The notes under the pieces are model-generated. The model did not search any database, was not told where the DNA came from, and worked only from the letters and a program-made list of their open reading frames with translations. Of a DNA stretch of 10,568 bases, positions 1 through 6,144 are shown in pieces. Source of the stretch: CAZBZG01 sp964496245 (GTDB lineage: Bacteria; Planctomycetota; SZUA-567); the NCBI GenBank assembly GCA_964496245.1, contig CAZBZG010000163.1, positions 1-10,568 on the forward strand. Direction: 5' to 3'. A program made the position numbers and the translations under genes. Within the stretch, counting starts at the first letter, position 1; each line of letters begins with the position of its first letter.

Positions 1-1
1 C

Positions 2-55
2 GACGCGATCGACGAGTCCGACGAACCGGCCCGGCTGACGGGCGGACGGGATTGA
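2..55 (+). CDS. Possible C-terminal tail of a plus-strand gene entering from the left edge
   Basis: Plus-strand frame 2 is open from the window edge to a TGA at 53-55 and reads as an acidic tail, DAIDESDEPARLTGGRD. At 17 residues it cannot be assigned to a family. The support is weak: the frame is open, and a 9-bp inverted repeat follows 15 bases after the stop, as expected at a gene end. If real, this gene converges on the minus-strand operon that fills the rest of the window. It could equally be non-coding, because an open frame this short is common in GC-rich DNA. Confidence 0.25.
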   Translation, partial: DAIDESDEPARLTGGRD

Positions 56-70
56 CGGGGTCTCGCGCCT

Positions 71-103
71 GCTCGGCAAGCGCGTCGTCCGGCGTTGCCG
101 AGC
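71..103 (+). repeat. 9-bp perfect inverted repeat (hairpin)
   Basis: GCTCGGCAA at 71-79 pairs exactly with TTGCCGAGC at 95-103 across a 15-base loop. It lies just after the possible gene end at 55 and just before the Shine-Dalgarno-like GGGAGG of the small ORF at 117. No T-run follows on either strand, so it is not a classical intrinsic terminator. It may be an RNA hairpin marking a gene end, a protein-binding site, or a leader structure of the next ORF. Confidence 0.4.
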
Positions 104-116
104 GGGAGGCCGCGTT

Positions 117-326
117 GTGGAGGACCGGCAAGGAGACGATCCGTATCCCCAGGAAAAGGACTACACCGCGGACGACCTCGTGCGGTTCTGGAAATCGCAA
201 GGAGAGAACGAGACGTTCTGGGCCGGGATCGACTTATGGAGACTTCCAGGCACACTCTTCCTCGTGCGCAACCTGTCTTTCCGGTCAAGGTCGATCCGGG
301 ACATTCTGGGAGAGAGCAACGCCTGA
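117..326 (+). CDS. Small hypothetical protein, GTG start (69 aa)
   Basis: The family is not recognised. The frame opens with GTG at 117, preceded at about 7 bases by a strong GGGAGG ribosome-binding site, and ends with TGA at 324-326. The product has a polar, acidic N-terminal third (GDDPYPQEKDYTADDL) and a tryptophan-rich middle (RFWKSQGENETFWAGIDLW). It ends in a basic stretch with no membrane helix. The composition looks more protein-like than the neighbouring frames, which is the main argument for it. It is on the strand opposite to the large operon and would converge with that operon's last gene, which stops at 465. It may be a truncated remnant of a longer gene, because the end after about residue 45 reads less convincingly. 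No function is proposed. Confidence 0.4.
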   Translation: MEDRQGDDPYPQEKDYTADDLVRFWKSQGENETFWAGIDLWRLPGTLFLVRNLSFRSRSIRDILGESNA

Positions 327-464
327 GTTGGTAAAGCCGGTGTCTCGGCAACGATCGCTTCAACTGGCCAATGGTCTCGCCGCGGGACCGGCTCGCTTGT
401 GCCGATCCTCGGCATAGGTTCCCTACACCAACCGGTCGATGGCGTGCGAATCTGCGGGGCGCGA
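327..464. other. Convergent intergenic stretch with two weak hairpins
   Basis: No gene is supported here. On the minus strand, which reads out of the last operon gene, a TGCCGA/TCGGCA 6-bp hairpin with a 3-base loop lies at 400-414. A weaker GCCG/CGGC hairpin at 336-349 is followed on the minus strand by TTTA. Either could help end the minus-strand transcript, but neither has the long stem and T-run of a confident intrinsic terminator. Confidence 0.3.
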
Positions 465-851
465 TCATTGCATTCCCTGTGAGATCTCCTCTCCAAGCAG
501 GTAGCGGACCGATCGGAGCAGATCCCGGATGCTCATGGGCTTCTGCAGGTAGGCGTCCGGAACCTCCACGCGTTGCTTATCCAACACGTCCCGAAGCTCC
601 GCGCGCCCGGTAAGCACCACCACGGGAATGTCGCTTCCGGCGCGGACGCGTTTCAACACTTGGTACCCGTCCATGCCCGGCATACTGATATCAAGGACGA
701 GAAGGTCCGGGCCGAACTCGCGGAGACACCTCAGCCCCGCAGGACCGCTGTCCGCAGTCTCCACTTCGTATTCATGCGCCCGAAGAACCTCCTCCAGCAT
801 GTCCAGGACCGCATGATCGTCGTCTATGACCAGGATCTTCCGGCGGCTCAT
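465..851 (-). CDS. Single-domain response regulator (CheY-like receiver)
   Basis: This 128-aa protein is essentially one receiver domain with no output domain. It should accept a phosphoryl group from a sensor kinase and act through protein-protein contacts. The acidic Mg-binding cluster is DDD at 10-12 (LVIDDD), the phospho-acceptor is Asp54 in LVLDISMPGMDG, the switch Thr is Thr81 (VVLTG), and the conserved Lys is Lys104 (LQKP). I chose ATG 851 because the receiver fold begins at once (SRRKILVIDDD). The frame stays open upstream to a TTG at 1121, so a longer form cannot be excluded, and the Shine-Dalgarno match (TGGAA) is only moderate. It is the last gene of the minus-strand unit. The strand downstream shows only weak hairpins. 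Confidence 0.9.
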   Translation of the reverse strand: MSRRKILVIDDDHAVLDMLEEVLRAHEYEVETADSGPAGLRCLREFGPDLLVLDISMPGMDGYQVLKRVRAGSDIPVVVLTGRAELRDVLDKQRVEVPDAYLQKPMSIRDLLRSVRYLLGEEISQGMQ

Positions 852-939
852 CGTGGTTCCATTGCTGGATGAAGAAACCGCCCGGGACCGGCCAGGTGTC
901 AGGCAATCGGGGGAAGGACACCGGCCACGGGCGGACGAT

Positions 940-1121
940 CTACGTTTCCTGCATTTCCATACGTGCTTTTCCTCGAACGCGACCGCTGTGCCCAACGGCA
1001 CCCAGCTCTTCTCGGCTCCCGGTGGCGAGATCCTGACGATGTTGCCGACCAAGGCCTGGCCGTCAGCCTCGCGTACCTCGACTTCGACGTCGATGGCGCC
1101 GACCGGCAGGGCACGCGTCAA
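940..1121 (-). other. Doubtful small reading frame between zinc ribbon and receiver genes
   Basis: A frame starting with TTG at 1121 overlaps the TGA of the upstream zinc-ribbon gene as TTGA, the geometry of a coupled start. The first ~53 residues look like real beta-rich protein (IDVEVEVREADGQALVGNIV, then a segment around AEKSWVPLGTAVAFEEK), but no family is recognised. Read as it stands, the frame runs on through low-quality residues into the receiver gene at 851. If one base were added to the A-run at 967-970 (TTTT on plus), the frame would end cleanly as ...EEKARMEMQET at a TAG at 942-940. Three readings are possible: a separate small gene with a frameshift, an extension of the zinc-ribbon protein placing a domain beyond its membrane helix, or an N-terminal extension of the receiver. 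The rest of 852-939 shows nothing recognisable. Confidence 0.35.
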
Positions 1122-1342
1122 TCCAAGGCATACCGCACGGCGGCGATCAAGGAAGCCACGACGACGAGTACCAGGAACCAGAAGATCCCCGCGATGGGCG
1201 ATGAGTTTCGTTTCCTTTTCTTGGCCGGCAGGAGAAAGTCATAACCACACTGGCACTTTCCGATCCGGTCGGACTTGCTGCTTGAAAACGCGTACTTGCG
1301 CCCGCACACAGGGCAGACGAATTCCGTCTTGCCGCCTTCCAT
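1118..1342 (-). CDS. Small zinc-ribbon protein with one membrane helix
   Basis: This is a 74-aa protein of unknown role. Residues 8-35 form a zinc-ribbon-like motif with Cys10-x2-Cys13 and Cys30-x-Cys32, followed by a basic KKRKR at 41-45. A single hydrophobic helix spans about 49-69 (IAGIFWFLVLVVVASLIAAV). By the positive-inside rule the zinc ribbon should be cytoplasmic. ATG 1342 lies 4 bases after the stop of the winged-helix gene. Its ribosome-binding site, GGGGGTGA, is built into the end of that gene, so the two are very likely co-translated. The stop at 1118 overlaps a possible TTG start (see the doubtful frame at 940-1121). Small tethered zinc ribbons of this sort are common but poorly characterised; a protein-protein adapter at the membrane is a guess. 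Confidence 0.75.
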   Translation of the reverse strand: MEGGKTEFVCPVCGRKYAFSSSKSDRIGKCQCGYDFLLPAKKRKRNSSPIAGIFWFLVLVVVASLIAAVRYALD

Positions 1343-1346
1343 TGAT

Positions 1347-1742
1347 TCACCCCCTTCCGAACAGGGCCAGCAGGCGCCTCCAAAGGCCGTTCGACTTGTC
1401 TTTGCCGTCGATCTCGTCCAGAAAGGCCATGAGCCGGCTGCGCCGGCCGGGATCGCGCCACTCTTCCAGGAAGGCACCCATCTGTTCCTTGACTTCGGGA
1501 GTCGGGGCATAGTTGAACGTGTCCGCACCCACCTGCTTCAAGACGCCGCGGGAGGCCAGTTCCAGGAGCTTGCGCTTCACGAGCCGGGGAGGCTGTCCCA
1601 ATTCCACTGCAATCTCCCGCACGTGGGCGACATCGCTGTGCTTGGTATGGAAGAAGACGACGATCCCCGCGGCCAGGCGTCCACGCAAATGGTTCCGAAC
1701 AAAGCGGCGCAGCGGGTCCTCCGAGCTTTCCGGTCCGCTCAT
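1347..1742 (-). CDS. Winged-helix domain protein, hypothetical (131 aa)
   Basis: No named family is recognised. The middle, about residues 18-80, has the pattern of a winged helix. A first helix leads to VREIAVELGQPPRLVKRKLL, which reads as helix-turn-recognition helix, then LASRGVLKQVGADTFNYAPT as the wing. The flanks are helical and charged, and the C-terminal 45 residues are basic with WRRLLALFGRG at the end, possibly amphipathic. ATG 1742 is preceded by GGGGAGGG at 6 bases, a strong ribosome-binding site. The downstream zinc-ribbon gene follows after 4 bases. Upstream, two hairpins separate it from the degenerate receiver gene. It may bind DNA or serve as a protein-interaction winged helix. 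With a DUF2582-type winged helix two genes upstream, the unit encodes two such domains besides the HTH-receiver. Confidence 0.75.
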   Translation of the reverse strand: MSGPESSEDPLRRFVRNHLRGRLAAGIVVFFHTKHSDVAHVREIAVELGQPPRLVKRKLLELASRGVLKQVGADTFNYAPTPEVKEQMGAFLEEWRDPGRRSRLMAFLDEIDGKDKSNGLWRRLLALFGRG

Positions 1743-1770
1743 GGCGTCCCTCCCCTGGTTGCATGTCACG

Positions 1771-1833
1771 CAACCGTCGCATGCGGTTGTTCACGCGGGA
1801 AGCGCAAGGCGTAGCTGACGGCCATTCGCCGTC
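1771..1833 (-). other. Two consecutive intercistronic hairpins
   Basis: In the 94-base gap between the degenerate receiver gene (stop 1837) and the winged-helix gene (start 1742), the minus-strand RNA can fold twice. A 6-bp GACGGC/GCCGTC stem with a 5-base loop lies at 1817-1833, three bases after the stop codon. A 6-bp CAACCG/CGGTTG stem with a 7-base loop lies at 1771-1789. Neither is followed by a U-run, so simple termination is unlikely. They could protect the upstream mRNA 3' end, serve as processing sites, or set the expression ratio of the two halves of the operon. Confidence 0.45.
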
Positions 1834-1836
1834 CTG

Positions 1837-2238
1837 TCACGACCCCAATCCCTCGCCCGCCTTTTCATCCAGGATCCCCTTTACCTTGGCGATCAGATCC
1901 AGGGAGTCCGTGTAGGTGATGCATTCCCGGTGGCGCTCCTTCTTCAGGTCGAGGCCGAGGACGGTCGTGTTCCCGGCCACGTAGATCACCGGGAGCCCGT
2001 TCTCCCTGGCCGCGTCGACGCATCGGCTCACGTCCGCTTCCCGGCTTCCCCACCCGAACGCGTAGACGACAAGCGCGTCCAGCTTTTCGTCGTCGCGCTT
2101 CAGCCTCGCAAGAGCCCGGGAAGCATCGCAGCACGTGAACCGAACGTCTCTCCCCGCCAAGCCCGCGACTTTCTCCATGCGCTGGCGCTTGATCCGCGAC
2201 TGGTCTACGTAGAGCACCGAGTAGGGTTGCATCCGCAT
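1837..2238 (-). CDS. Degenerate receiver-like (pseudo-receiver) protein
   Basis: This 133-aa protein has a receiver-like alternation of strands and helices but has lost the phosphorylation chemistry. Strand 1 reads SVLYVDQSR, where one acidic residue (Asp12) remains instead of the usual pair. Strand 3 reads LDALVVYAFGWG, which places Tyr59 where the phospho-acceptor Asp should be. Strand 4 reads PVIYVAGNT, with Ala at the switch Thr/Ser position. The final strand reads CITYTDSLDLIAKV, lacking the conserved Lys-Pro. ATG 2238 is chosen because GAGGA sits 8 bases upstream; a second ATG six bases on is further from it. I infer a phosphorylation-independent interaction module, perhaps a partner of the true receivers. 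The assignment rests on the strand pattern only; another Rossmann-like fold is possible. The gap to the previous gene (2239-2361) holds no convincing promoter. Confidence 0.65.
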   Translation of the reverse strand: MRMQPYSVLYVDQSRIKRQRMEKVAGLAGRDVRFTCCDASRALARLKRDDEKLDALVVYAFGWGSREADVSRCVDAARENGLPVIYVAGNTTVLGLDLKKERHRECITYTDSLDLIAKVKGILDEKAGEGLGS

Positions 2239-2361
2239 CGTTGTCTTCCTCGAGGTGTATGGATGGAACTCGTTGCTTGCGCACATGCGCTCTCAACAAT
2301 CCATCGGCCGAGATGCCCGGAAGCACGCGCCAAGTCCGCCTCAACCGCTCTGAACACGCGG

Positions 2362-2562
2362 TTACTCGGCCGGGGAAACGCGTTCCTGCTTCTCGTTGTT
2401 GTCCAGTTCGATCTTGTCTTCCCGGGCCAGCCAGCCGATGGCCCGGTTCAGCTCCCTGCTCTTGAGACCGGTCGCTTCGCCCAGCGCCTTGAGGGACGAC
2501 GGCCCCTTGTCGTGCAGATGCTGCCATACCTGACCAGCTGCTTCGCCGATTCCGTGCATCAT
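2362..2562 (-). CDS. DUF2582-type winged helix-turn-helix protein
   Basis: The 66-aa protein matches the short wHTH family annotated as DUF2582. An N-terminal helix (IGEAAGQVWQHLHDKG) is followed by PSSLKALGEATGLKSRELNRAIGWLAREDKIEL. The phrase AIGWLAREDKI is the characteristic recognition-helix/wing core of that family. The remaining 12 residues form a polar tail. Two consecutive ATGs occur at 2562 and 2559; AGGG lies 6 bases upstream of the first, so 2562 is chosen, but either is usable. It sits 50 bases after the HPr gene. The molecular role of DUF2582 proteins is not established to my knowledge. The fold suggests nucleic-acid binding or protein contact. Its place between HPr and the pseudo-receiver suggests a part in the same signalling unit. 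Confidence 0.85.
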   Translation of the reverse strand: MMHGIGEAAGQVWQHLHDKGPSSLKALGEATGLKSRELNRAIGWLAREDKIELDNNEKQERVSPAE

Positions 2563-2612
2563 TCGGATCCCTTTCTCCTGTGCATTCTCGTCTCCGCCAC
2601 GTCTACCCGCTC

Positions 2613-2933
2613 TCAGCCGGGTCCGTTCAAGTCTCTACTGCGTGTGCAGGCCTCTCCACCCGCGTCATCCTCGCCGAAACGGATGTTGACGAGATGTACG
2701 AGCGCTTCCGCCGCTTTGCCGGCATCCTCGCCAACGATCTCGATATCCACGGTGCATCCGTGTTCGGCGCCGAGCGTCAGCACCTCGAGGATGCTCTTTC
2801 CGTCCGCCCTGGTGCCGTCCCTGGAGACGGTCACCTCGCTCTCGAACTGCTTGCACGTCTCCACGAACCGGCATGCGGCCCGCGCGTGCAGGCCGTAACG
2901 GTTCCCGAGCACCACGGTTTCTCTCACCACCAT
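2613..2933 (-). CDS. HPr family phosphocarrier protein
   Basis: A 106-aa HPr-like protein. HPr carries a phosphoryl group on histidine between Enzyme I and EIIA of the phosphotransferase system. The active-site loop is GLHARAA with His16 and Arg18; the residue after HAR is Ala where most HPr proteins have Pro. The regulatory serine motif DGKSILEVLTLG places Ser47 at the HPr kinase/phosphorylase site and keeps the usual hydrophobic face. Residues 61-84 complete the fold (TVDIEIVGEDAGKAAEALVHLV). About 18 residues of polar tail, rich in Asp and Gly, extend past the usual ~88-residue end. ATG 2933 has AGAGGTG at 7 bases and begins exactly at the first strand; an open extension upstream (to 3056) runs back into the acidic-protein gene and is rejected. 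It lies two genes after FapA, which suggests a dedicated rather than general PTS role. Confidence 0.93.
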   Translation of the reverse strand: MVVRETVVLGNRYGLHARAACRFVETCKQFESEVTVSRDGTRADGKSILEVLTLGAEHGCTVDIEIVGEDAGKAAEALVHLVNIRFGEDDAGGEACTRSRDLNGPG

Positions 2934-2961
2934 CGCTTTCACCTCTTGCCTCCGCGCTTCT

Positions 2962-3303
2962 TCAGCTTTCCCGTCTCGCTTCCGCGGCATCTTCGCCGTC
3001 CTCGGATTCGGGATCACCTGATGTGTTCCCGTTGCCATCCTCGTCCGCCTCGGCATCCGGATGAGATGCGGGTTTCGACTTTTCGAGCGAACGCAGGAGC
3101 GCGGTGATCGGGCCCGTGCCTTTCTGCTGCCGGCGGTACATCTCCATCAGGCGCTTCTGCTTCTCCTCGTGCTCGATCTCCTTGAGCAGATCCTCCGGGG
3201 TTTGGCCTTCCCCCTCTTCCGGGGCGTCCGAAGGGCCGTCTGCCTTCTTTTCCCGCTCCCCGGTTGGTTCGGGTTCTTCGTTGCCGTCTTTTGACGCTTT
3301 CAT
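2962..3303 (-). CDS. Acidic, charged hypothetical protein (113 aa)
   Basis: No family is recognised. The protein has three parts. An N-terminal Glu/Pro/Lys-rich disordered stretch covers about 1-33. A predicted helix follows at about 37-76 (TPEDLLKEIEHEEKQKRLME, then YRRQQKGTGPITALLRSLEK). The C-terminal tail, about 80-113, is very acidic (ADEDGNGNTSGDPESEDGED). There are no cysteines, no signal peptide and no membrane helix. ATG 3303 is chosen because the protein character begins there; the purine stretch GCGGGGGCC upstream is only a modest ribosome-binding site. It lies 67 bases after the FapA gene and 28 bases before HPr. The helix flanked by disordered charged tails suggests a linker or binding partner, perhaps of FapA or HPr; this is inference from position only. 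Confidence 0.7.
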   Translation of the reverse strand: MKASKDGNEEPEPTGEREKKADGPSDAPEEGEGQTPEDLLKEIEHEEKQKRLMEMYRRQQKGTGPITALLRSLEKSKPASHPDAEADEDGNGNTSGDPESEDGEDAAEARRES

Positions 3304-3370
3304 GCTCGGCCCCCGCTGCAACAAGCGAACGCGGCCAGCCTTTGTCCCCAGGCCGGCCTGCGTATACGTC

Positions 3371-5389
3371 TCAGTACGGCGCCGCGGCAATCGCGTTCTC
3401 CGAGGCCTCGAAGTACAGCTGCGACGCCGTGATCGAACGCTTGACCTTCATCTGGCAGCCCGCGATCATGACCGCCACGCCCGGATGGATCACGCGCTTG
3501 GCCTTGATGCGTCCCTTGGCCTGTTCCCGCTTCCTGGCCTGCTCTTCGACGAGCGAGCTCTCGATTTCCTTCAGCCGCTCCTGGGCGCCGATCCGGGATT
3601 TCAACAAGGCGGCAATCGCCTTTCTCTTGGCAGCTGGCGCCCGCAGAAGCACTTCGCGTGGTTCGCCATCGCCCAGCGCTGCACTGATCTTGCGCACAGC
3701 CCGCTCCAGGTCCTTGCGCTCGCGAGCGAGCTCTTCCTCTGCCTCGGTTTCCAGGCCCACCTCCACCACGGTCTCCGCACCCAGTTCCGAGCCGATCTCA
3801 TTGACCTCGATCCCGAAGCCCGAACGCACGGCGCCTCCCTGGATGCGGCCCTTGCCGCTCTGGGCGATGACCTTCTGCCCGGCCGTGATCTCGCAGTTGG
3901 TGATGTCGTTGTCGATCACCACGTCGCCGCCAGCCTCGATCCGGGCGTTCTGCGCGAAATGCGCAGACACGTTCCCCTTGGCCTTGATCACGCCGCCTTC
4001 CTGCATCAGGATGCCCCGCTTCACCTCGACGTCGCCCCCGGCCTCCACCGTGGCGCTCTCGATCGATTCGCCCACCACGAGGTTGCCCGAGCAGGCCACA
4101 GAGAAGCCGTTTCGCACCGTGCCTTTCACCGATACCGAGCCCTTGTCCATGCGGATGTTGCCCGTGGACATGTCCACGTCCCCGGAAATCTCCAGCACAT
4201 CGGTGACCGAGAGCGCATTGGCCGCAAAGCGTACGATGCCGTCGGTTTTTGCCCGAAAGTCGCTTCCGTCCGCAGACACCTCGACGTTGTCGCCTGCGTC
4301 CGCAGCCGCAGCCTCTCCCGCCTTGGCCGGCACTTCGCTGCCGAAGACGTCCCTGCCGGGCGTACCGCCTGTCGGGGGAATGAGTCTCGCCAGCAGCGTG
4401 TCTGCGGCCACGTTGTGGAACGTGCTGCGCTCGCGGAAGTCCACGCTGCCGTCGTTCCGTTCGGCGCCCACGGACTGGGCGGTCTCCACCAAGAGCTCCA
4501 GCCGGCCGTCCTCTCCGGCTTCGGGCGGAACCCCTGCGCACAAGACCACATACAACTCGGGCTTCCCGCTCTCGCGGATTTCAGATAGGATCGGATCAAG
4601 GCTTTCGATAGACGGCTCGGCCTGAATGCCCTCGGCCTCCAGCATCCTGCGGATCTCGGCCAGGCCGATCTCCGTACCGTCAAAGGCCTGGGGATACAGG
4701 GTCGCCCGCACCTCCATCCTATCGGCGCCGACTGCAATCAGCGGCTCCACGGAGACCCGGTTCGCCTGCACGCTCGCCAGCCCGTAGGTCTTTGCATAGA
4801 TGCCCTCCTTGTCCTCGGTGATCGCGCACTCGCCCTGGAGCGCGGGCGTGACGTCCGTTACCTCGTCCGTCTCTTGAGGAACCACCTCCTTGCCGGTCAC
4901 GGTCCGGCCGGGCTGCGGTTGCTGGGCGGGCGCGATACGGGCGAAAACGTTCCCCGGCAGCACCGGCGCGTGCAGGTCTCCCAGCGGCTCGATAGTCCCG
5001 TTGGTCCCCGCGACGACGGCCGTGCCCTGTGCTACAATCATGCCGGTCGGGTCTTTGCCGGATGCCGCACGCTTGAGGACCTGCGATATGGCCTCAGCAT
5101 CCGGGGCCGCCTCCACCCTCGCAGCCTCGAGCGCCTGCGTCACGCTCTCGGCGCACAGGGCCCTGCCATCTCCCACGGGCGGCGTGTAGGATGCGATCTT
5201 CGCCTGCATCTCGTCTTGCGAAAGCCCGACTTGGATGCGCGCGTCCGCACCCCGTACAACCGCGTTCCATGCGCCGTCTCCGGCCTCGGCCAGTTCGATA
5301 TGCTCCGGCGAGGCCTGCAGCTTCTGCGAAGCGAGTTCGCGCGCCGCTGCAGCATCCGCTGCCTGGACTGTGACACGTGGCTCACTCAT
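3371..5389 (-). CDS. fapA: FapA family protein (DUF342), full length
   Basis: A 672-aa FapA/DUF342 protein. Residues 5-55 resemble the Jag_N-like domain often found at the start of this family (RVTVQAADAAAARELASQKL). The core DUF342 region covers about 212-540. It includes the hallmark LLARLIPPTGGTPGRDVFGS around 332-351 and the short-strand repeats of a beta-helix from about 397 to 530 (ISGDVDMSTGNI, VKGTVRNGF, VEAGGDVEV, IEAGGDVVI, RIQGGAV). A charged coiled coil follows at about 547-628, then a C-terminal beta segment (VHPG-like RVIHPGVAVMIAG onward). Residues ~115-215 look like an extra copy of the entry module, with PGRTVTGKEV at 160-169. In Vibrio vulnificus, FapA binds EIIA-Glc and controls polar flagellation; whether this protein acts on flagella or another envelope structure is unknown. 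ATG 5389 overlaps the zinc-ribbon gene by 8 bases (ATGAGTGA), with GGAGG about 17 bases upstream, suggesting coupled translation. Confidence 0.92.
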   Translation of the reverse strand: MSEPRVTVQAADAAAARELASQKLQASPEHIELAEAGDGAWNAVVRGADARIQVGLSQDEMQAKIASYTPPVGDGRALCAESVTQALEAARVEAAPDAEAISQVLKRAASGKDPTGMIVAQGTAVVAGTNGTIEPLGDLHAPVLPGNVFARIAPAQQPQPGRTVTGKEVVPQETDEVTDVTPALQGECAITEDKEGIYAKTYGLASVQANRVSVEPLIAVGADRMEVRATLYPQAFDGTEIGLAEIRRMLEAEGIQAEPSIESLDPILSEIRESGKPELYVVLCAGVPPEAGEDGRLELLVETAQSVGAERNDGSVDFRERSTFHNVAADTLLARLIPPTGGTPGRDVFGSEVPAKAGEAAAADAGDNVEVSADGSDFRAKTDGIVRFAANALSVTDVLEISGDVDMSTGNIRMDKGSVSVKGTVRNGFSVACSGNLVVGESIESATVEAGGDVEVKRGILMQEGGVIKAKGNVSAHFAQNARIEAGGDVVIDNDITNCEITAGQKVIAQSGKGRIQGGAVRSGFGIEVNEIGSELGAETVVEVGLETEAEEELARERKDLERAVRKISAALGDGEPREVLLRAPAAKRKAIAALLKSRIGAQERLKEIESSLVEEQARKREQAKGRIKAKRVIHPGVAVMIAGCQMKVKRSITASQLYFEASENAIAAAPY

Positions 5390-5657
5390 AACGGTCGGTC
5401 CCGGCCTCCATCCTGTTCATGGCGCCTCCCTGCTCCTCGGGCGGCACCCTCCATTCGCCGCCACCGCCCAGGGATCGGCGAATGCGGCGAAGGACGCGCG
5501 CGCTCCTTGCGCGATACACCCACGGCCAATCCAGCCACCGGCACTCGCAGACCCGGCAGCGGTATTTCTGCGGGGCGATGAGTTCGCGTAACGGCCTGAA
5601 CACCAACGGGCCGCCCCGGACCACGTCCTCCTCCCTGCCGCAGCTCGGACAACGCAT
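5382..5657 (-). CDS. Zinc-ribbon protein, hypothetical (91 aa)
   Basis: This small protein starts directly with a zinc-binding half-site, Cys3-x2-Cys6 (MRCPSCGREE), and completes it with Cys34-x2-Cys37 (YRCRVCECRW; Cys39 is extra). A tryptophan-rich turn (WLDWPW) and a strongly basic helix around 49-62 (RARSARVLRRIRRS) follow, then a Gly/Glu-rich tail. ATG 5657 is chosen because GGGGAG lies 6 bases upstream and the Cys motif begins at residue 3. It is 35 bases after the receiver gene and overlaps the FapA start by 8 bases (ATG of FapA, TGA of this gene). The ribbon plus basic helix could bind nucleic acid or an acidic partner; no specific family is recognised. The overlap ties its production to that of FapA. 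Confidence 0.8.
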   Translation of the reverse strand: MRCPSCGREEDVVRGGPLVFRPLRELIAPQKYRCRVCECRWLDWPWVYRARSARVLRRIRRSLGGGGEWRVPPEEQGGAMNRMEAGTDRYE

Positions 5658-5692
5658 CGAATCTCCCCGAAAACCGCGCCCAGAAGCGCCGT

Positions 5693-6139
5693 TCAATCCT
5701 CAGAGCCGTCTGCATCCGCCTGCGAACGGCGCCTGTCAACGTGATGCTGCAGGGCTCGGTGCACCACATCGTCGAGCGCAGCCAGCTTCACGGGCTTTGC
5801 CAATACCTCGAACACGTCGGCCTCGGCCAGCGCCGCCCGTGCCTCTTCGATGTGCGAACCCGTCATAAAGACCACGGTGGGGCGTTCGGGCCTGCCCTGC
5901 GCCTGGAGTGTGCGGACCAGTTCGACGCCGGTCATGCCCGGCATCATCCAGTCCGTGATCACAAGGTCGTATTCGCGCGTTGCGCACAGTTCCAGGGCCG
6001 CAGCCCCGCTGCTGGCTACGTCCGCCTCGTAGCCTCTGATCTCCAGGATGCCCTTCACCATGTCGGCCACCGTGAGTTCGTCGTCCACCACCAGGACCCG
6101 CCCGGCGGTCGTCCTCTCCCCGTCTTCGCGTTCTGTCAT
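5693..6139 (-). CDS. Single-domain response regulator (receiver)
   Basis: A 148-aa CheY-like receiver without an output domain. The acidic pair is Asp19-Asp20 (VLVVDDE), the phospho-acceptor is Asp63 (LVITDWMMPGMTG), the switch Thr is Thr93 (VVFMTGS), and the conserved Lys is Lys115 (VLAKPV). About 12 polar residues precede the fold, and an acidic/basic tail (RRRSQADADGSED) follows it. ATG 6139 is preceded 5 bases upstream by a run of ten G residues that acts as, or replaces, the Shine-Dalgarno sequence. It is the second gene after the promoter at 6847-6874, 54 bases below the HTH-receiver and 35 bases above the zinc-ribbon gene. It is a likely phosphorylation-dependent partner of a protein in this cluster; which one is unknown. 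Confidence 0.92.
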   Translation of the reverse strand: MTEREDGERTTAGRVLVVDDELTVADMVKGILEIRGYEADVASSGAAALELCATREYDLVITDWMMPGMTGVELVRTLQAQGRPERPTVVFMTGSHIEEARAALAEADVFEVLAKPVKLAALDDVVHRALQHHVDRRRSQADADGSED

Positions 6140-6144
6140 GGCGT

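Noticed and set aside
2934..3056. N-terminally extended HPr from an upstream start
   Set aside because: The extension overlaps the acidic-protein gene, is basic and unlike HPr, while ATG 2933 has a strong ribosome-binding site and begins at the fold.
3104..4625. Two overlapping long open frames on the plus strand
   Set aside because: Both are antisense to FapA. The minus-strand frame shows family hallmarks and a good gene context, while these show biased low-complexity composition.
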